From: JACVRW01 sp963814095
GTDB lineage: Bacteria > Actinomycetota > Thermoleophilia > Solirubrobacterales > Thermoleophilaceae
NCBI GenBank assembly: GCA_963814095.1
Contig: CAWFBT010000006.1
Span: 124,001-188,000, forward strand
Length of the DNA: 64,000 nucleotides
Direction: 5' to 3'
Below, piece by piece: positions 63,349 through 64,000 of this stretch (position 1 is the first letter of the stretch; each line of letters starts with the position of its first letter). The translations under genes and the position numbers were made by a program. The notes under the pieces are model-generated. The model saw only the letters and a program-made list of their open reading frames with translations, searched no databases and was not told where the DNA came from.

Positions 63349-64000
63349 CCCTCACTCCTGCAGATCGACGGGTACTTGCAGCCGCCCTGCCAGTCGCAGC
63401 GCTCCGGGGCCGGGCAGAGCCGGCCGGCGCGCATCTCGGCGTCGGTCGCGCGGATGCGGCCCAGCGCCCAGCCGAGCTTCTCGCGGAACTCGTCCTGCTC
63501 GAGCCGGTCGCCGGCCACCCAGCCCGAGCCGAGCTCCTCCACCTCGGCGGCGACCATCCCGCGTGGGCGCGGGTCGTCGGACCCGAGCGCCACGTACACA
63601 CCGCCCGCGGCGCGCAGCTCGAGCAGCCGCTCGACCACCAGCATGTAGAGCGCCGCCTGGAAGCGGTTCTCCTTCTCCCAGCTCGAGACCTTGTAGCGGT
63701 CGACGCGCTTGCCGCTCTTGTAGTCGATGACGAGCGCCAGGCCGTCGTAGGTGTCGACGCGGTCCATACGCCCGCGCACTCGCAAGCCGGCGGCGATCTC
63801 GACCGGCTCGTGGTCCTCCCCGTAGCCGAAGCGCAGCTCCATGTGCTCGGGCTGGAAGCGGCTGTCCGAGCGCGCCTCGGCGCGCAGGTGGCGCAGCAGG
63901 TCGAACTCGAGCCGCCGCGCCGCCGCCTTCACGCGCGTCTCCTTGGGCGAGATCGTGAACCCGGAACGGCGCTCGCGCAGCTCCTCGAGCAGGATGCGCT
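63345..64000 (-). CDS. addB: AddB-like PD-(D/E)XK nuclease subunit, 5' end beyond the window
   Basis: C-terminal ~217 residues only; the frame is open to base 64000. Nuclease core: GRMDRVDTYDGLALVIDYKS (Asp, Asp-x-Lys) then ENRFQAALYMLVVERLLEL. Terminal cysteines CPAPERCDWQGGCKYPSIC fit the iron-sulfur staple of AddB/Cas4-type nucleases. With the AddA-like gene it should form an end-processing helicase-nuclease. AdnA-type assignment is possible because the N-terminal half is not visible. Confidence 0.85.
   Translation of the reverse strand, partial: RILLEELRERRSGFTISPKETRVKAAARRLEFDLLRHLRAEARSDSRFQPEHMELRFGYGEDHEPVEIAAGLRVRGRMDRVDTYDGLALVIDYKSGKRVDRYKVSSWEKENRFQAALYMLVVERLLELRAAGGVYVALGSDDPRPRGMVAAEVEELGSGWVAGDRLEQDEFREKLGWALGRIRATDAEMRAGRLCPAPERCDWQGGCKYPSICRSEG

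Overview
The window is GC-rich, gene-dense DNA from an actinobacterium. A Thermoleophilia (Solirubrobacterales/Gaiellales-like) origin is inferred from GC-rich coding with many GTG/TTG starts, 1-17 bp gene overlaps, leaderless-looking promoters, a CysO/CysM/Mec-type cysteine pathway, SufU, a WS/DGAT acyltransferase, and ECF sigma genes paired with propeller proteins. There is no rRNA, tRNA, CRISPR array or intact mobile element. The longest gaps without a protein gene are 18396-18652 and 51153-51354; both hold potential RNA structure.

Layout. 1-5.4 kb: end of a hydantoinase B gene, a beta-hydroxyacid dehydrogenase, a DUF1802 protein, an ECF sigma factor with a membrane-anchored propeller partner, and a metalloprotease-like gene. 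5.4-10.7 kb: a SnoaL-like protein, a GAF-GAF-GGDEF-GAF diguanylate cyclase and two coupled acyl-CoA dehydrogenases. 10.7-18.4 kb: a JAMM protease, two exported ferritin-like proteins next to tatA, cysM, an isochorismatase, an M1 peptidase, a cupin, a GNAT, a CysO-like sulfur carrier and a rhodanese-E1 activating enzyme. The protease, synthase, carrier and activator fit the protein-thiocarboxylate route to cysteine. 18.6-22.1 kb: a NarL-type two-component system, then a TetR gene divergent from a small operon that ends in a truncated glycosyltransferase. 22.1-31.2 kb: SCO1-like and MOSC proteins, then the SUF Fe-S locus (rrf2-sufC-sufD-sufS-sufU), interrupted by a TetR/adenylate-ligase pair before sufB. 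31.2-34.9 kb: a GAF-PP2C-ATPase protein with its STAS partner, and a DHA2 transporter. 34.8-40.1 kb: three related secreted proteins around an arginase-like and a SpoIIM-like gene, then a thioredoxin-fold protein lacking the cysteine pair. 40-49.6 kb: ispH, M28 peptidase, WS/DGAT, S15-type hydrolase, alpha/beta hydrolase, lipoate-ligase-like gene, sufT, fxsA, HAD and TetR. 49.7-52.3 kb: a PHM-like plus cupredoxin secreted protein, a structured 3' region with a T8 terminator, and a flavin split-barrel protein. 52.4-56.0 kb: three coupled minor-pilin-like genes. 56-64 kb: hydrolase, thermonuclease, an uncharacterised protein, a STAND-type ATPase regulator, and an AddAB-like helicase-nuclease pair running off the right edge.

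At least nine genes carry 12 apparent single-base frameshifts, eight of them between 11.4 and 16.9 kb and several in G/C runs. Assembly or sequencing error is more likely than true decay. These genes are annotated across the shift.
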